Below, one piece after another: positions 29,745 to 43,087 of a DNA stretch of 46,019 nt. The notes under the pieces are model-generated. The model did no database searches, was not told where the DNA came from, and saw nothing but the letters and a program-made list of their open reading frames with translations. The position numbers and the translations under genes were made by a program. The DNA is taken from contig CAJNDS010000581.1 in the NCBI GenBank assembly GCA_905221605.1, positions 1 through 46,019 of the forward strand, read 5' to 3'. This DNA comes from Symbiodinium natans. Lineage: Eukaryota; Sar; Dinophyceae; Suessiales; Symbiodiniaceae. The stretch's first letter is position 1, and every line of letters begins with the position of its first letter.

Positions 29745-31418
29745 GGCGCCGAGTGTCAGCCGCAATCTGCTTTTGTCAAAGTTAGGCATGGAAGTGAACC
29801 ATGCGTGCAGTGACCAAGGCTTCTCCAGAGGTTCAGCGGGGTGCAAGCTCAATTACCGACTGCATCGCTTCCCGGGAGGGATGGCCTTGCGCAACATGCC
29901 ACTGTTGGGGCAGCGAGTCGTGATGACTCGCTGCTAGTGCCGTGCAAGTCACCCCAGCCCAACATGGACAGGCAAAATGAAGCCATCGCTGCAGAGAGGA
30001 GGCAGCGTGCTCTGTAACTTTTGGGGCTATGTGAGGATGATGATGCAGCACAGGTGTCACGGGCCAGCCATAACCCTCCTTCCGGAAGGAATGGGCACGT
30101 GCAGGATCGCCATGTTCAGACTGCGTCTTCCGGTGGGGGTTCGGACTCTGCAGTCGGTGAATGGGGTATCCCCTTAACCACGGAAAACACATATACCGTA
30201 AAACAGATTAAGGATCCCCTATATACTTCAAGGTATATTTCCAGAATTAAGGGGTTCTGGGTTCTCTGAGCGACGTCTTTCCCCAAAACTTTGTTCCAAG
30301 TCCTACATTCTAGGTTTCAGGCTTTCAGGAGAGGCGATAAGGAAGCTGAGTTGAAGGTTAACCCTAAGCACTGAACCCTAGGCCCTGAACCCTAAACTAA
30401 AGCAGGGTTGGGTCTAGGATGTCTAACGAGAGTCTAGGGTTTAGGGAAAGGCCCAACCCTAAGCCCTAAACCCTGGAAACCCGAAGGCCCGGGAGCCCCA
30501 AGGTCCCCCAAGCCCGAAACCGCCCCCGAATCCGAGAATCCCGAGAAGTCCATTTAGGGTTTGGGCTTTAAGGTTTAGGGTTTAGGGGTTTCGGTTGCCC
30601 CTACAGTTCAAAGCCCTAAAAACACTAGTCGGACCCAGAGTAGACCCTTATTCCCCTCTTTTTGTAGGGCAGAGGTTCCCTTCGAAGCCCCTTGAAACCC
30701 AAAAGGGCACCCTTTTGATTCCTAGATTCCTCTTGGTTGTCGACGAAGCACCCTAGACCCGAAAACACCCCTGCAACCTTTGAATCAGGCTTCCTTCAGG
30801 CCAACCCAGGACAGTCGCCTGGAGGGCCGGGATTCTGGCGCTGCTCTTCTCGGGCTTGGAGTTTGGGGTTTAGAGCCTAGTACGGATTAGGGGCTCAGTG
30901 TGAAAGATCTGGGGTGGGGGTTCAAGATCTCCAGGGCCTTCGGCTTCGGGGCTCGGGGTTTTGGAATGCGGGAGCCCTTAGCCCTAAACCCTACAAAGCT
31001 CTGCACCTCTCAAAGCCTGAAACCCCCAAACCTCTCAAACCCTAACCCCAAACCCGAGACCCTCAAAGCCTGAAACCCCTAAACCATCCTAAACCTCTAA
31101 GACACCCTGGAGCAGCCCCAAGACTTCATTTAAGCAACCTAAACTTAAAGCTCTTCTTGAGGAGAAGCCACGGCGGCTCCCCAAGGCCTGACCCCTCCCA
31201 AAGCTAAAAGCCCCTCCCCACATCCCCAAACCCCCAAACCCTTACATAAGCGCTCTCAAACTCTCGAACTCTCAAACCCTTCAACCCTTAAACCCTTGAG
31301 GTCTGCGGCCATGCATTCGGCTTTCCCGCGAGGACTTGAGGCTCCAGGCCCCTGTTTCGGGGCCCTTTCGGGTTTCGTGTTTAGGGGTTGAGGTTTTGGG
31401 GGATAAGGCAGCCCCACG
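27519..31418. repeat. 3.9-kb tandem repeat, copy A (3900 bp)
   Basis: Copy A is defined from the GCCAACCT(T/C)AAGCATCC landmark to the same landmark at 31419. The left part (27519 to about 29450) is visibly diverged from the other copies: it lacks a 40-bp segment near 27792, and around 28700-29300 carries several small indels and substitutions. From about 29580 onward it is almost identical to copies B and C. It contains a 16-nt G run (28048-28063), a (GAT)14 run (29701-29742) and many TTTAGGG/CCCTAAA-like words. No gene is convincing. It also lacks 42 bp present in B-D near 29576. Confidence 0.9.
29964..30269 (+). pseudogene. Gene-like fragment in the 3.9-kb unit, one stop
   Basis: The frame reads MDRQNEAIAAERRQRAL, TAA (30015-30017), LLGLCEDDDAAQVSRASHN, PPSGRNGHVQDRHVQTASSG, GGSDSAVGEWGIP. 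The hydrophilic composition looks like a protein rather than satellite translation, and the TAA is shared by the equivalent frames in copies B (33867-34172) and C (37786-38091). No family was recognised. It is probably a captured exon that has been amplified with the unit. Confidence 0.25.
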
Positions 31419-34400
31419 GCCAACCTCAAGCATCCAACCCGAATGCTGACAAAGACTCACTCGCTCTCTGTGGCCACTGTTCGACCTGCCAGGGCTTCTC
31501 GGATTCGGGAGACTCTCGGTTTCAGGATTGGGGTAGATTACGATGTGTCTAGGAAAGGTGTATTACAGACTTCAAGACAAGATGCTTGGCCGCAGGGCAA
31601 AGCAAAGCACCTGAAACCAGCCTAAGCCGCGCCAGAAAACTTCTAATGTCAAACCCTAAACCCTGAACCTGCGAAGGCTGAAATCAAGGCCACCCACCAG
31701 GCCCAAGCAAACACTGAGTCTCAAAGTGGCCTGTGGCACCAAACAACCTTAGAAACCCTAAACCCTCAATTGGGATGTGTAGATCCAATAAAGGAGAACT
31801 TGCCTTTCAACGTCCGTAAGCTGCAAAGCCGACAAGGAAAATCCGGACACCAGCCATCCACGTATTTCCGAGGGTTTATTTAGGGTTTGGGGTAAGACTT
31901 AAGGGTGCTTGGAGAAAACGTGGTCAGACTTCAGAGTGTGGGGGGGGGGGGGGGTTGCTCGTCTACATTCGGGGCCCAGTTGTACATTGTACCTATGAGG
32001 GACCTTCGTTTCCATCCCCAGATCCAATAGTTTTCTTAGCACCTAGGAAACCCAGGAGAATGAGACACGCCTGGAAACACCACCGAATCCGCGGAAGGCT
32101 TCGGGTGGATCTGCGCCAGGTTTGCATCATTTCCATCCTAAGCCCAGGGCGTAAAGCGCAGGCCCCAGAGGCTTTCAGGGCTGCTTTACAGGCATGATAA
32201 GCAATGACTAAGAAGTACAATAAACACTAATCATGGGGCTGCTTTTTGTTACCAAGTACTAAAATCGTCTACGCCGCTTCGCAGTAGTCCCCTTTCTGGG
32301 CGTTCGATGCCTGTCATCTCTTGGGGCTCCGTGAGTGTAGCACATTGATGCCGAGGTCTTAAGATTCTTCAGGGCTTTCAGGGACCTACGTTGCATGCTC
32401 CGGGACAGACTCTGCAACTGAATGTCCCAGGCATCTTTCGAGAATTGAAGTTTTATAAAACAGTTTATGATGAACTTTTTGGGTTATTAGTATATTGGCA
32501 TTATAGTATATTAGTATGTGAGTGACCAACCCTGAGCCCAAAAACTCTTCAGGCCCCCGTAGCCCCAAAACCTAAGCAGACTTGCCCCCCAAAACCCCAA
32601 CTCAACCCTGTACCCTAAACCGCAAACCCGAAGCCTCAAACACGGCACCCCAAACCCTAAACCCCAAACCCCTACACCAACCAAAAATTTGCCCCCAGGA
32701 AGCTGTCCGGGTTTCTACGCCACTGCGCCGCAACCAGCATCGCCACGCCAGCACGGCGTTGAAGCTGACCCAATCTGCCTTGAGGGTTCGGGGTTTGGGG
32801 TTAGGGTTGAAGCTTTAAGGGTTTAGGGTGCATCTTTAGAGTTTTGGGTTAGGGCTTAGGGTCTACAACGCTAGACCTTTAACATGGTCCTGGTTTGGGA
32901 TACAAAGTAGGTTCGCTAGGACGCCTATCCCTCAAAAGACACCTCGGATATGCACTCACCAGTATTTACAGAGCCCTATATACACTCACCAGGCGTGCGA
33001 GGCAAGAAGGATAGAGTGCGGAGACGAACCGGGAGATGCCGGCACCGGGCCGGGGGGGGTTCGGTTTCAGGGTTTGGGGTTCTAAATTTCAGGTTCAAGG
33101 GTTTTGGGTTTGGGGCCTCGTCCTGACCAGAACCGAACATGTCGTACCTGTACACGCCTGACCGAAGCTTACCTTGCTGTTTTCCTATTGCTTGTAGGCC
33201 CAGTTTCGCATAGTAAGTGCCAAGCCTTACCGAGTAGCACAAACTTCACGCTCTGCTGTTTGTTTAAGTTTGCTTGAAAAAGCTCCGCGTTCGTGTGTGC
33301 CTGCAATGGATTCGGATCCATGGCATGTGCGCAGTCCAGTGTTTCCTTCCGTGCCTGCTGACACACATTAGCAGGTTGTGAGCGCAACGCTTGGGCAACA
33401 GCACCACCGTGACTAAATGGAGAGCGCCACACCCATGCGCCGAACAAGCAAGCTGGAGAACGAGATCCACCCGTTGCTAAGCAGAAAACTCCGGCCACGA
33501 GCCTATAGGACCCCGAGGCAGACGTACACCGGATGCGGAGTGGTTTGACGCAGAGTTTGGGAGTGGATGGCCCAGAGAGACCTGGAGGAGCTTTGCAAGA
33601 GTGTCGACGGCAAGGCGTGATGATGATGATGATGATGATGATGATGAGGCGCCGAGTGTCAGCCGCAATCTGCTTTTGTCAAAGTTAGGCATGGAAGTGA
33701 ACCATGCGTGCAGTGACCAAGGCTTCTCCAGAGGTTCAGCGGGGTGCAAGCTCAATTACCGACTGCATCGCTTCCCGGGAGGGATGGCCTTGCGCAACAT
33801 GCCACTGTTGGGGCAGCGAGTCGTGATGACTCGCTGCTAGTGCCGTGCAAGTCACCCCAGCCCAACATGGACAGGCAAAATGAAGCCATCGCTGCAGAGA
33901 GGAGGCAGCGTGCTCTGTAACTTTTGGGGCTATGTGAGGATGATGATGCAGCACAGGTGTCACGGGCCAGCCATAACCCTCCTTCCGGAAGGAATGGGCA
34001 CGTGCAGGATCGCCATGTTCAGACTGCGTCTTCCGGTGGGGGTTCGGACTCTGCAGTCGGTGAATGGGGTATCCCCTTAACCACGGAAAACACATATACC
34101 GTAAAACAGATTAAGGATCCCCTATATACTTCAAGGTATATTTCCAGAATTAAGGGGTTCTGGGTTCTCTGAGCGACGTCTTTCCCCAAAACTTTGTTCC
34201 AAGTCCTACATTCTAGGTTTCAGGCTTTCAGGAGAGGCGATAAGGAAGCTGAGTTGAAGGTTAACCCTAAGCACTGAACCCTAGGCCCTGAACCCTAAAC
34301 TAAAGCAGGGTTGGGTCTAGGATGTCTAACGAGAGTCTAGGGTTTAGGGAAAGGCCCAACCCTAAGCCCTAAACCCTGGAAACCCGAAGGCCCGGGAGCC

Positions 34401-35321
34401 CCAAGGTCCCCCAAGCCCGAAACCGCCCCCGAATCCGAGAATCCCGAGAAGTCCATTTAGGGTTTGGGCTTTAAGGTTTAGGGTTTAGGGGTTTCGGTTG
34501 CCCCTACAGTTCAAAGCCCTAAAAACACTAGTCGGACCCAGAGTAGACCCTTATTCCCCTCTTTTTGTAGGGCAGAGGTTCCCTTCGAAGCCCCTTGAAA
34601 CCCAAAAGGGCACCCTTTTGATTCCTAGATTCCTCTTGGTTGTCGACGAAGCACCCTAGACCCGAAAACACCCCTGCAACCTTTGAATCAGGCTTCCTTC
34701 AGGCCAACCCAGGACAGTCGCCTGGAGGGCCGGGATTCTGGCGCTGCTCTTCTCGGGCTTGGAGTTTGGGGTTTAGAGCCTAGTACGGATTAGGGGCTCA
34801 GTGTGAAAGATCTGGGGTGGGGGTTCAAGATCTCCAGGGCCTTCGGCTTCGGGGCTCGGGGTTTTGGAATGCGGGAGCCCTTAGCCCTAAACCCTACAAA
34901 GCTCTGCACCTCTCAAAGCCTGAAACCCCCAAACCTCTCAAACCCTAACCCCAAACCCGAGACCCTCAAAGCCTGAAACCCCTAAACCATCCTAAACCTC
35001 TAAGACACCCTGGAGCAGCCCCAAGACTTCATTTAAGCAACCTAAACTTAAAGCTCTTCTTGAGGAGAAGCCACGGCGGCTCCCCAAGGCCTGACCCCTC
35101 CCAAAGCTAAAAGCCCCTCCCCACATCCCCAAACCCCCAAACCCTTACATAAGCGCTCTCAAACTCTCGAACTCTCAAACCCTTCAACCCTTAAACCCTT
35201 GAGGTCTGCGGCCATGCATTCGGCTTTCCCGCGAGGACTTGAGGCTCCAGGCCCCTGTTTCGGGGCCCTTTCGGGTTTCGTGTTTAGGGGTTGAGGTTTT
35301 GGGGGATAAGGCAGCCCCACG
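31419..35321. repeat. 3.9-kb tandem repeat, copy B (3903 bp)
   Basis: Full copy, near-identical to copy C over its length. It contains a 15-nt G run (31940-31954), a shorter (GAT)9 run (33619-33645), and the same small frames as the other copies at the same offsets. Confidence 0.95.
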
Positions 35322-37521
35322 GCCAACCTCAAGCATCCAACCCGAATGCTGACAAAGACTCACTCGCTCTCTGTGGCCACTGTTCGACCTGCCAGGGCTT
35401 CTCGGATTCGGGAGACTCTCGGTTTCAGGATTGGGGTAGATTACGATGTGTCTAGGAAAGGTGTATTACAGACTTCAAGACAAGATGCTTGGCCGCAGGG
35501 CAAAGCAAAGCACCTGAAACCAGCCTAAGCCGCGCCAGAAAACTTCTAATGTCAAACCCTAAACCCTGAACCTGCGAAGGCTGAAATCAAGGCCACCCAC
35601 CAGGCCCAAGCAAACACTGAGTCTCAAAGTGGCCTGTGGCACCAAACAACCTTAGAAACCCTAAACCCTCAATTGGGATGTGTAGATCCAAGAAAGGAGA
35701 ACTTGCCTTTCAACGTCCGTAAGCTGCAAAGCCGACAAGGGAAATCCGGACACCAGCCATCAACGTATTTCCGAGGGTTTATTTAGGGTTTGGGGTAAGA
35801 CTTAAGGGTGCTTGGAGAAAACGTGGTCAGACTTCAGAGTGTGGGGGGGGGGGGGGGTTGCTCGTCTACATTCGGGGCCCAGTTGTACATTGTACCTATG
35901 AGGGACCTTCGTTTCCATCCCCAGATCCAATAGTTTTCTTAGCACCTAGGAAACCCAGGAGAATGAGACACGCCTGGAAACACCACCGAATCCGCGGAAG
36001 GCTTCGGGTGGATCTGCGCCAGGTTTGCATCATTTCCATCCTAAGCCCAGGGCGTAAAGCGCAGGCCCCAGAGGCTTTCAGGGCTGCTTTACAGGCATGA
36101 TAAGCAATGACTAAGAAGTACAATAAACACTAATCATGGGGCTGCTTTTTGTTACCAAGTACTAAAATCGTCTACGCCGCTTCGCAGTAGTCCCCTTTCT
36201 GGGCGTTCGATGCCTGTCATCTCTTGGGGCTCCGTGAGTGTAGCACATTGATGCCGAGGTCTTAAGATTCTTCAGGGCTTTCAGGGACCTACGTTGCATG
36301 CTCCGGGACAGACTCTGCAACTGAATGTCCCAGGCATCTTTCGAGAATTGAAGTTTTATGAAACAGTTTATGATGAACCTTTTGGGTTATTAGTATAATC
36401 GGCATTATAGTATATTAGTATGTGAGTGACCAACCCTGAGCCCAAAAACTCTTCTGGCCCCCGTAGCCCCAAAACCTAAGCAGACTTGCCCCCCAAAACC
36501 CCAACTCAACCCTGTACCCTAAACCGCAAACCCGAAGCCTCAAACACGGCACCCCAAACCCTAAACCCCAAACCCCTACACCAACCAAAAATTTGCCCCC
36601 AGGAAGCTGTCCGGGTTTCTACGCCACTGCGCCGCAACCAGCATCGCCCCGCCAGCACGGCGTTGAAGCTGACCCAATCTGCCTTGAGGGTTCGGGGTTT
36701 GGGGTTAGGGTTGAAGCTTTAAGGGTGTAGGGTGCATCTTTAAAGTTTTGGGTTAGGGCTTAGGGTCTACAACGCTAGACCTTTAACATGGTCCTGGTTT
36801 GGGATACAAAGTAGGTTCGTTAGGACGCCTATCCCTCAAAAGACACCTCGGATATGCACTCACCAGTATTTACAGAGCCCTATATACACTCACCAGGCGT
36901 GCGAGGCAGGAAGGATAGAGTGCGGAGACGAACCGGGAGATGCCGGCACCGGGCCGGGGGGGGTTCGGTTTCAGGGTTTGGGGTTCTAAATTTCAGGTTC
37001 AAGGGTTTTGGGTTTGGGGCCTCGTCCTGACCAGAACCGAACATGTCGTACCTGTACACGCCTGACCGAAGCTTACCTTGCTGTTTTCCTATTGCTTGTA
37101 GGCCCAGTTTCGCATAGTAAGTGCCAAGCCTTACCGAGTAGCACAAACTTCACGCTCTGCTGTTTGTTTAAGTTTGCTTGAAAAAGCTCCGCGTTCGTGT
37201 GTGCCTGCAATGGATTCGGATCCATGGCATGTGCGCAGTCCAGTGTTTCCTTCCGTGCCTGCTGACACACATTAGCAGGTTGTGAGCGCAACGCTTGGGC
37301 AACAGCACCACCGTGACTAAATGGAGAGCGCCACACCCATGCGCCGAACAAGCAAGGTGGAGAACGGGATCCACCCGTTGCTAAGCAGAAAACTCCGGCC
37401 ACGAGCCTATAGGACCCCGAGGCAGACGTACACCGGATGCGGAGTGGTTTGACGCAGAGTTTGGGAGTGGATGGCCCAGAGAGACCTGGAGGAGCTTTGC
37501 AAGAGTGTCGACGGCAAGGCG

Positions 37522-37566
<45 letters not shown>

Positions 37567-39240
37567 GGCGCCGAGTGTCAGCCGCAATCTGCTTTTGTCA
37601 AAGTTAGGCATGGAAGTGAACCATGCGTGCAGTGACCAAGGCTTCTCCAGAGGTTCAGCGGGGTGCAAGCTCAATTACCGACTGCATCGCTTCCCGGGAG
37701 GGATGGCCTTGCGCAACATGCCACTGTTGGGGCAGCGAGTCGTGATGACTCGCTGCTAGTGCCGTGCAAGTCACCCCAGCCCAACATGGACAGGCAAAAT
37801 GAAGCCATCGCTGCAGAGAGGAGGCAGCGTGCTCTGTAACTTTTGGGGCTATGTGAGGATGATGATGCAGCACAGGTGTCACGGGCCAGCCATAACCCTC
37901 CTTCCGGAAGGAATGGGCACGTGCAGGATCGCCATGTTCAGACTGCGTCTTCCGGTGGGGGTTCGGACTCTGCAGTCGGTGAATGGGGTATCCCCTTAAC
38001 CACGGAAAACACATATACCGTAAAACAGATTAAGGATCCCCTATATACTTCAAGGTATATTTCCAGAATTAAGGGGTTCTGGGTTCTCTGAGCGACGTCT
38101 TTCCCCAAAACTTTGTTCCAAGTCCTACATTCTAGGTTTCAGGCTTTCAGGAGAGGCGATAAGGAAGCTGAGTTGAAGGTTAACCCTAAGCACTGAACCC
38201 TAGGCCCTGAACCCTAAACTAAAGCAGGGTTGGGTCTAGGATGTCTAACGAGAGTCTAGGGTTTAGGGAAAGGCCCAACCCTAAGCCCTAAACCCTGGAA
38301 ACCCGAAGGCCCGGGAGCCCCAAGGTCCCCCAAGCCCGAAACCGCCCCCGAATCCGAGAATCCCGAGAAGTCCATTTAGGGTTTGGGCTTTAAGGTTTAG
38401 GGTTTAGGGGTTTCGGTTGCCCCTACAGTTCAAAGCCCTAAAAACACTAGTCGGACCCAGAGTAGACCCTTATTCCCCTCTTTTTGTAGGGCAGAGGTTC
38501 CCTTCGAAGCCCCTTGAAACCCAAAAGGGCACCCTTTTGATTCCTAGATTCCTCTTGGTTGTCGACGAAGCACCCTAGACCCGAAAACACCCCTGCAACC
38601 TTTGAATCAGGCTTCCTTCAGGCCAACCCAGGACAGTCGCCTGGAGGGCCGGGATTCTGGCGCTGCTCTTCTCGGGCTTGGAGTTTGGGGTTTAGAGCCT
38701 AGTACGGATTAGGGGCTCAGTGTGAAAGATCTGGGGTGGGGGTTCAAGATCTCCAGGGCCTTCGGCTTCGGGGCTCGGGGTTTTGGAATGCGGGAGCCCT
38801 TAGCCCTAAACCCTACAAAGCTCTGCACCTCTCAAAGCCTGAAACCCCCAAACCTCTCAAACCCTAACCCCAAACCCGAGACCCTCAAAGCCTGAAACCC
38901 CTAAACCATCCTAAACCTCTAAGACACCCTGGAGCAGCCCCAAGACTTCATTTAAGCAACCTAAACTTAAAGCTCTTCTTGAGGAGAAGCCACGGCGGCT
39001 CCCCAAGGCCTGACCCCTCCCAAAGCTAAAAGCCCCTCCCCACATCCCCAAACCCCCAAACCCTTACATAAGCGCTCTCAAACTCTCGAACTCTCAAACC
39101 CTTCAACCCTTAAACCCTTGAGGTCTGCGGCCATGCATTCGGCTTTCCCGCGAGGACTTGAGGCTCCAGGCCCCTGTTTCGGGGCCCTTTCGGGTTTCGT
39201 GTTTAGGGGTTGAGGTTTTGGGGGATAAGGCAGCCCCACG
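35322..39240. repeat. 3.9-kb tandem repeat, copy C (3919 bp)
   Basis: Full copy. G run at 35843-35857, (GAT)14 at 37523-37564. The 15-bp length difference in the GAT run explains most of the 16-bp period difference from copy B. Confidence 0.95.
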
Positions 39241-42200
39241 GCCAACCTCAAGCATCCAACCCGAATGCTGACAAAGACTCACTCGCTCTCTGTGGCCACT
39301 GTTCGACCTGCCAGGGCTTCTCGGATTCGGGAGACTCTCGGTTTCAGGATTGGGGTAGATTACGATGTGTCTAGGAAAGGTGTATTACAGACTTCAAGAC
39401 AAGATGCTTGGCCGCAGGGCAAAGCAAAGCACCTGAAACCAGCCTAAGCCGCGCCAGAAAACTTCTGATGTCAAACCCTAAACCCTGAACCTGCGAAGGC
39501 TGAAATCAAGGCCACCCACCAGGCCCAAGCAAACACTGAGTCTCAAAGTGGCCTGTGGCACCAAACAACCTTAGAAACCCTAAACCCTCAATTGGGATGT
39601 GTAGATCCAAGAAAGGAGAACTTGCCTTTCAACGTCCGTAAGCTGCAAAGCCGACAAGGGAAATCCGGACACCAGCCATCAACGTATTTCCGAGGGTTTA
39701 TTTAGGGTTTGGGGTAAGACTTAAGGGTGCTTGGAGAAAACGTGGTCAGACTTCAGAGTGTGGGGGGGGGGGGGGGTTGCTCGTCTACATTCGGGGCCCA
39801 GTTGTACATTGTACCTATGAGGGACCTTCGTTTCCATCCCCAGATCCAATAGTTTTCTTAGCACCTAGGAAACCCAGGAGAATGAGACACGCCTGGAAAC
39901 ACCACCGAATCCGCGGAAGGCTTCGGGTGGATCTGCGCCAGGTTTGCATCATTTCCATCCTAAGCCCAGGGCGTAAAGCGCAGGCCCCAGAGGCTTTCAG
40001 GGCTGCTTTACAGGCATGATAAGCAATGACTAAGAAGTACAATAAACACTAATCATGGGGCTGCTTTTTGTTACCAAGTACTAAAATCGTCTACGCCGCT
40101 TCGCAGTAGTCCCCTTTCTGGGCGTTCGATGCCTGTCATCTCTTGGGGCTCCGTGAGTGTAGCACATTGATGCCGAGGTCTTAAGATTCTTCAGGGCTTT
40201 CAGGGACCTACGTTGCATGCTCCGGGACAGACTCTGCAACTGAATGTCCCAGGCATCTTTCGAGAATTGAAGTTTTATGAAACAGTTTATGATGAACCTT
40301 TTGGGTTATTAGTATATCGGCATTATAGTATATTAGTATGTGAGTGACCAACCCTGAGCCCAAAAAATCTTCAGGCCCCCGTAGCCCCAAAACCTAAGCA
40401 GACTTGCCCCCCAAAACCCCAACTCAACCCTGTACCCTAAACCGCAAACCCGAAGCCTCAAACACGGCACCCCAAACCCTACACCCCAAACCCCTACACC
40501 AACCAAAAATTTGCCCCCAGGAAGCTGTCCGGGTTTCTACACCACTGCGCCGCAACCAGCATCGCCACGCCAGCACGGCGTTGAAGCTGACCCAATCTGC
40601 CTTGAGGGTTCGGGGTTTGGGGTTAGGGTTGAAGCTTTAAGGGTTTAGGGTGCATCTTTAGAGTTTTGGGTTAGGGCTTAGGGTCTACAACGCTAGACCT
40701 TTAGCATGGTCCTGGTTTGGGATACAAAGTAGGTTCGCTAGGACGCCTATTTCTCAAAAGACACCTCGGATATGCACTCACGAATATGTACAGAGCCTTT
40801 CTACACTCACCAAGCGTGCGAGGCAGGTGGGACAGAGTGCGGAGACGAACCGGGAGACGCCGGCACCGGGCCCGGGGGGGTTCGGTTTCAGGGTTTGGGG
40901 TTCTAAATTTTCAGGTTCAAGGGTTTTGGGTTTGGCCTCGTCCTGACCAGAACCGAACATTCACAACCTAAGCTGTTTTGTGTCGTACCTGTACACGCCT
41001 GACCGAAGCTTACCTTGCTGTTTTCCTATTGCTTGTAGGCCCAGTTTCGCATAGTAAGTGCCAAGCCTTACCAAGTAGCACAAACTTCACGCTCTGCTGT
41101 TTGTTTAAGTTTGCTTGAAAAAGCTCCGCGTTAGTGTGTGCCTGCAAGGGATTCGGATTCAGGGAAGGTGCGCCGTCCAGTGTTTCCTTCCGTGCCTGCT
41201 GACACACAGTAGCAGGTTGTGAGCGCAACGCTTGGGCAACAGCACCACCGTGACTAAATGGAGAGCGCCACACCCATGCGCCGAACAAGCAAGGTGGAGA
41301 ACGGGGTCCACCCGTTGCTAAGCAGAAAACTCCGGCCGCGAGCCTATAGGACCCCGAGGCAGACGTACGCCGGATGCGGAGTGGTTTGACACTCTATTTT
41401 TGCGGCGCTGCCAATGTGAACGACAGGACGCAAAGGCTTCCCTTTACGACGTGCTCTGCAACCTTCGCAAAGAAAAACCACGTGATAGTAACCGTGGCGA
41501 CAGATTTTCCAGCGCGTCGCAGAGGAGTCGGAATATTTGAAGCAAGAGTCGCTGCACATGTGCTTCAGCAAGGAAGAAGCCAGATCGTGCAAGTCCTGCT
41601 TCAGTCGCCCAGAACAAGACTCAACCCACTATCTCGTTCAGAGACACAAAACAGCATACTCGCGAACGAAACAACGACAAGACTACCATAACGTCGCCTC
41701 GGCACCTGACAAAAAGCGGCCTGCCACGGCGTTTCTGGTGCAGCGCGCGAAAACGTGGACAGCTCGGCATGTAATTATATAGCGTGCACGCATTCGCCAT
41801 AAATTCTATTAATCAAAATCACCGCTGCCACCAGGCCTTCGCGTTCGCGCACTCGCAAACAGTGCGCACAGCGATGCTTTCCACACACACGAAGTCCGAT
41901 TTCCATTGTCCTTTGTTTTTCTTGTGGAACTCTGCGCGCAGAGGTATTTTCTACATGTCGTGCCAAGTGTGTTACTTTTTGAAATCGTTTGCTGCTGCAG
42001 GGCACCGGACGTACATGTTAGTTCAGAAGCATGGCCTTCGTGTCTTCGCAGGAACAAAGATTAGGGGACTGCAATGAGTTCGATTTCACAGGAAATGCGC
42101 CACTCCGGATGCACCAGATGCAAAAGGGTTTGGCGTCTATCCCACGCAGTCAACCCCTCCCTCCATCCCCCCCCCCCCCCCCCCCCAAAGAAACCCTATC

Positions 42201-43087
42201 CTCAGGGTCATACCCAACAAGCCCGAAACCTCCCCCGAATCCGAGAGGGTTTAGGCGTTTCGGTTGCCCCTACAGTTCAAAGCCCTAAAAACACTAGTCG
42301 GACCCAGAGTAGACCCTTATTCCCCTCTTTTTGTAGGGCAGAGGTTCCCTTCGAAGCCCCTTGAAACCCAAAAGGGCACCCTTTTGATTCCTAGATTCCT
42401 CTTGGTTGTCGACGAAGCACCCTAGACCCGAAAACACCCCTGCAACCTTTGAATCAGGCTTCCTTCAGGCCAACCCAGGACAGTCGCCTGGAGGGCCGGG
42501 ATTCTGGCGCTGCTCTTCTCGGGCTTGGAGTTTGGGGTTTAGAGCCTAGTACGGATTAGGGGCTCAGTGTGAAAGATCTGGGGTGGGGGTTCAAGATCTC
42601 CAGGGCCTTCGGCTTCGGGGCTCGGGGTTTTGGAATGCGGGAGCCCTTAGCCCTAAACCCTACAAAGCTCTGCACCTCTCAAAGCCTGAAACCCCCAAAC
42701 CTCTCAAACCCTAACCCCAAACCCGAGACCCTCAAAGCCTGAAACCCCTAAACCATCCTAAACCTCTAAGACACCCTGGAGCAGCCCCAAGACTTCATTT
42801 AAGCAACCTAAACTTAAAGCTCTTCTTGAGGAGAAGCCACGGCGGCTCCCCAAGGCCTGACCCCTCCCAAAGCTAAAAGCCCCTCCCCACATCCCCAAAC
42901 CCCCAAACCCTTACATAAGCGCTCTCAAACTCTCGAACTCTCAAACCCTTCAACCCTTAAACCCTTGAGGTCTGCGGCCATGCATTCGGCTTTCCCGCGA
43001 GGACTTGAGGCTCCAGGCCCCTGTTTCGGGGCCCTTTCGGGTTTCGTGTTTAGGGGTTGAGGTTTTGGGGGATAAGGCAGCCCCACG
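39241..43087. repeat. 3.9-kb tandem repeat, copy D (3847 bp, with replaced segment)
   Basis: Matches copy C up to about 41390 and again from about 42217. Between these, 826 bp of unrelated sequence stand in place of roughly 874 bp of the repeat, and about 45 bp are also missing just after the right junction. G run at 39762-39776. Confidence 0.95.
41391..42216. other. Foreign segment replacing part of repeat copy D
   Basis: This 826-bp block has no counterpart in copies A-C. It ends in a 20-nt C run (42167-42186) and a short AAACCC-like stretch. A plus-strand frame at about 41488-41782 reads WRQIFQRVAEESEYLKQES, LHMCFSKEEARSCKSCFSRP and STHYLVQRHKTAYSRT, which looks protein-like with clustered Cys, but no family was recognised and no ATG fits. 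No terminal inverted repeats or target duplication were seen. Confidence 0.6.

Noticed and set aside
29442-29937. ORFs with poly-Asp (plus) or poly-Ser (minus) in the 3.9-kb unit
   Set aside because: The homopolymers come from the GAT microsatellite and the flanks have no recognised domain; frame integrity is not kept in copy D.
31443-31625. 60-codon ORF conserved in every 3.9-kb copy
   Set aside because: Conservation follows from near-identity of the copies; in the diverged copy A the frame has a changed C-terminus, which gives no sign of coding constraint.
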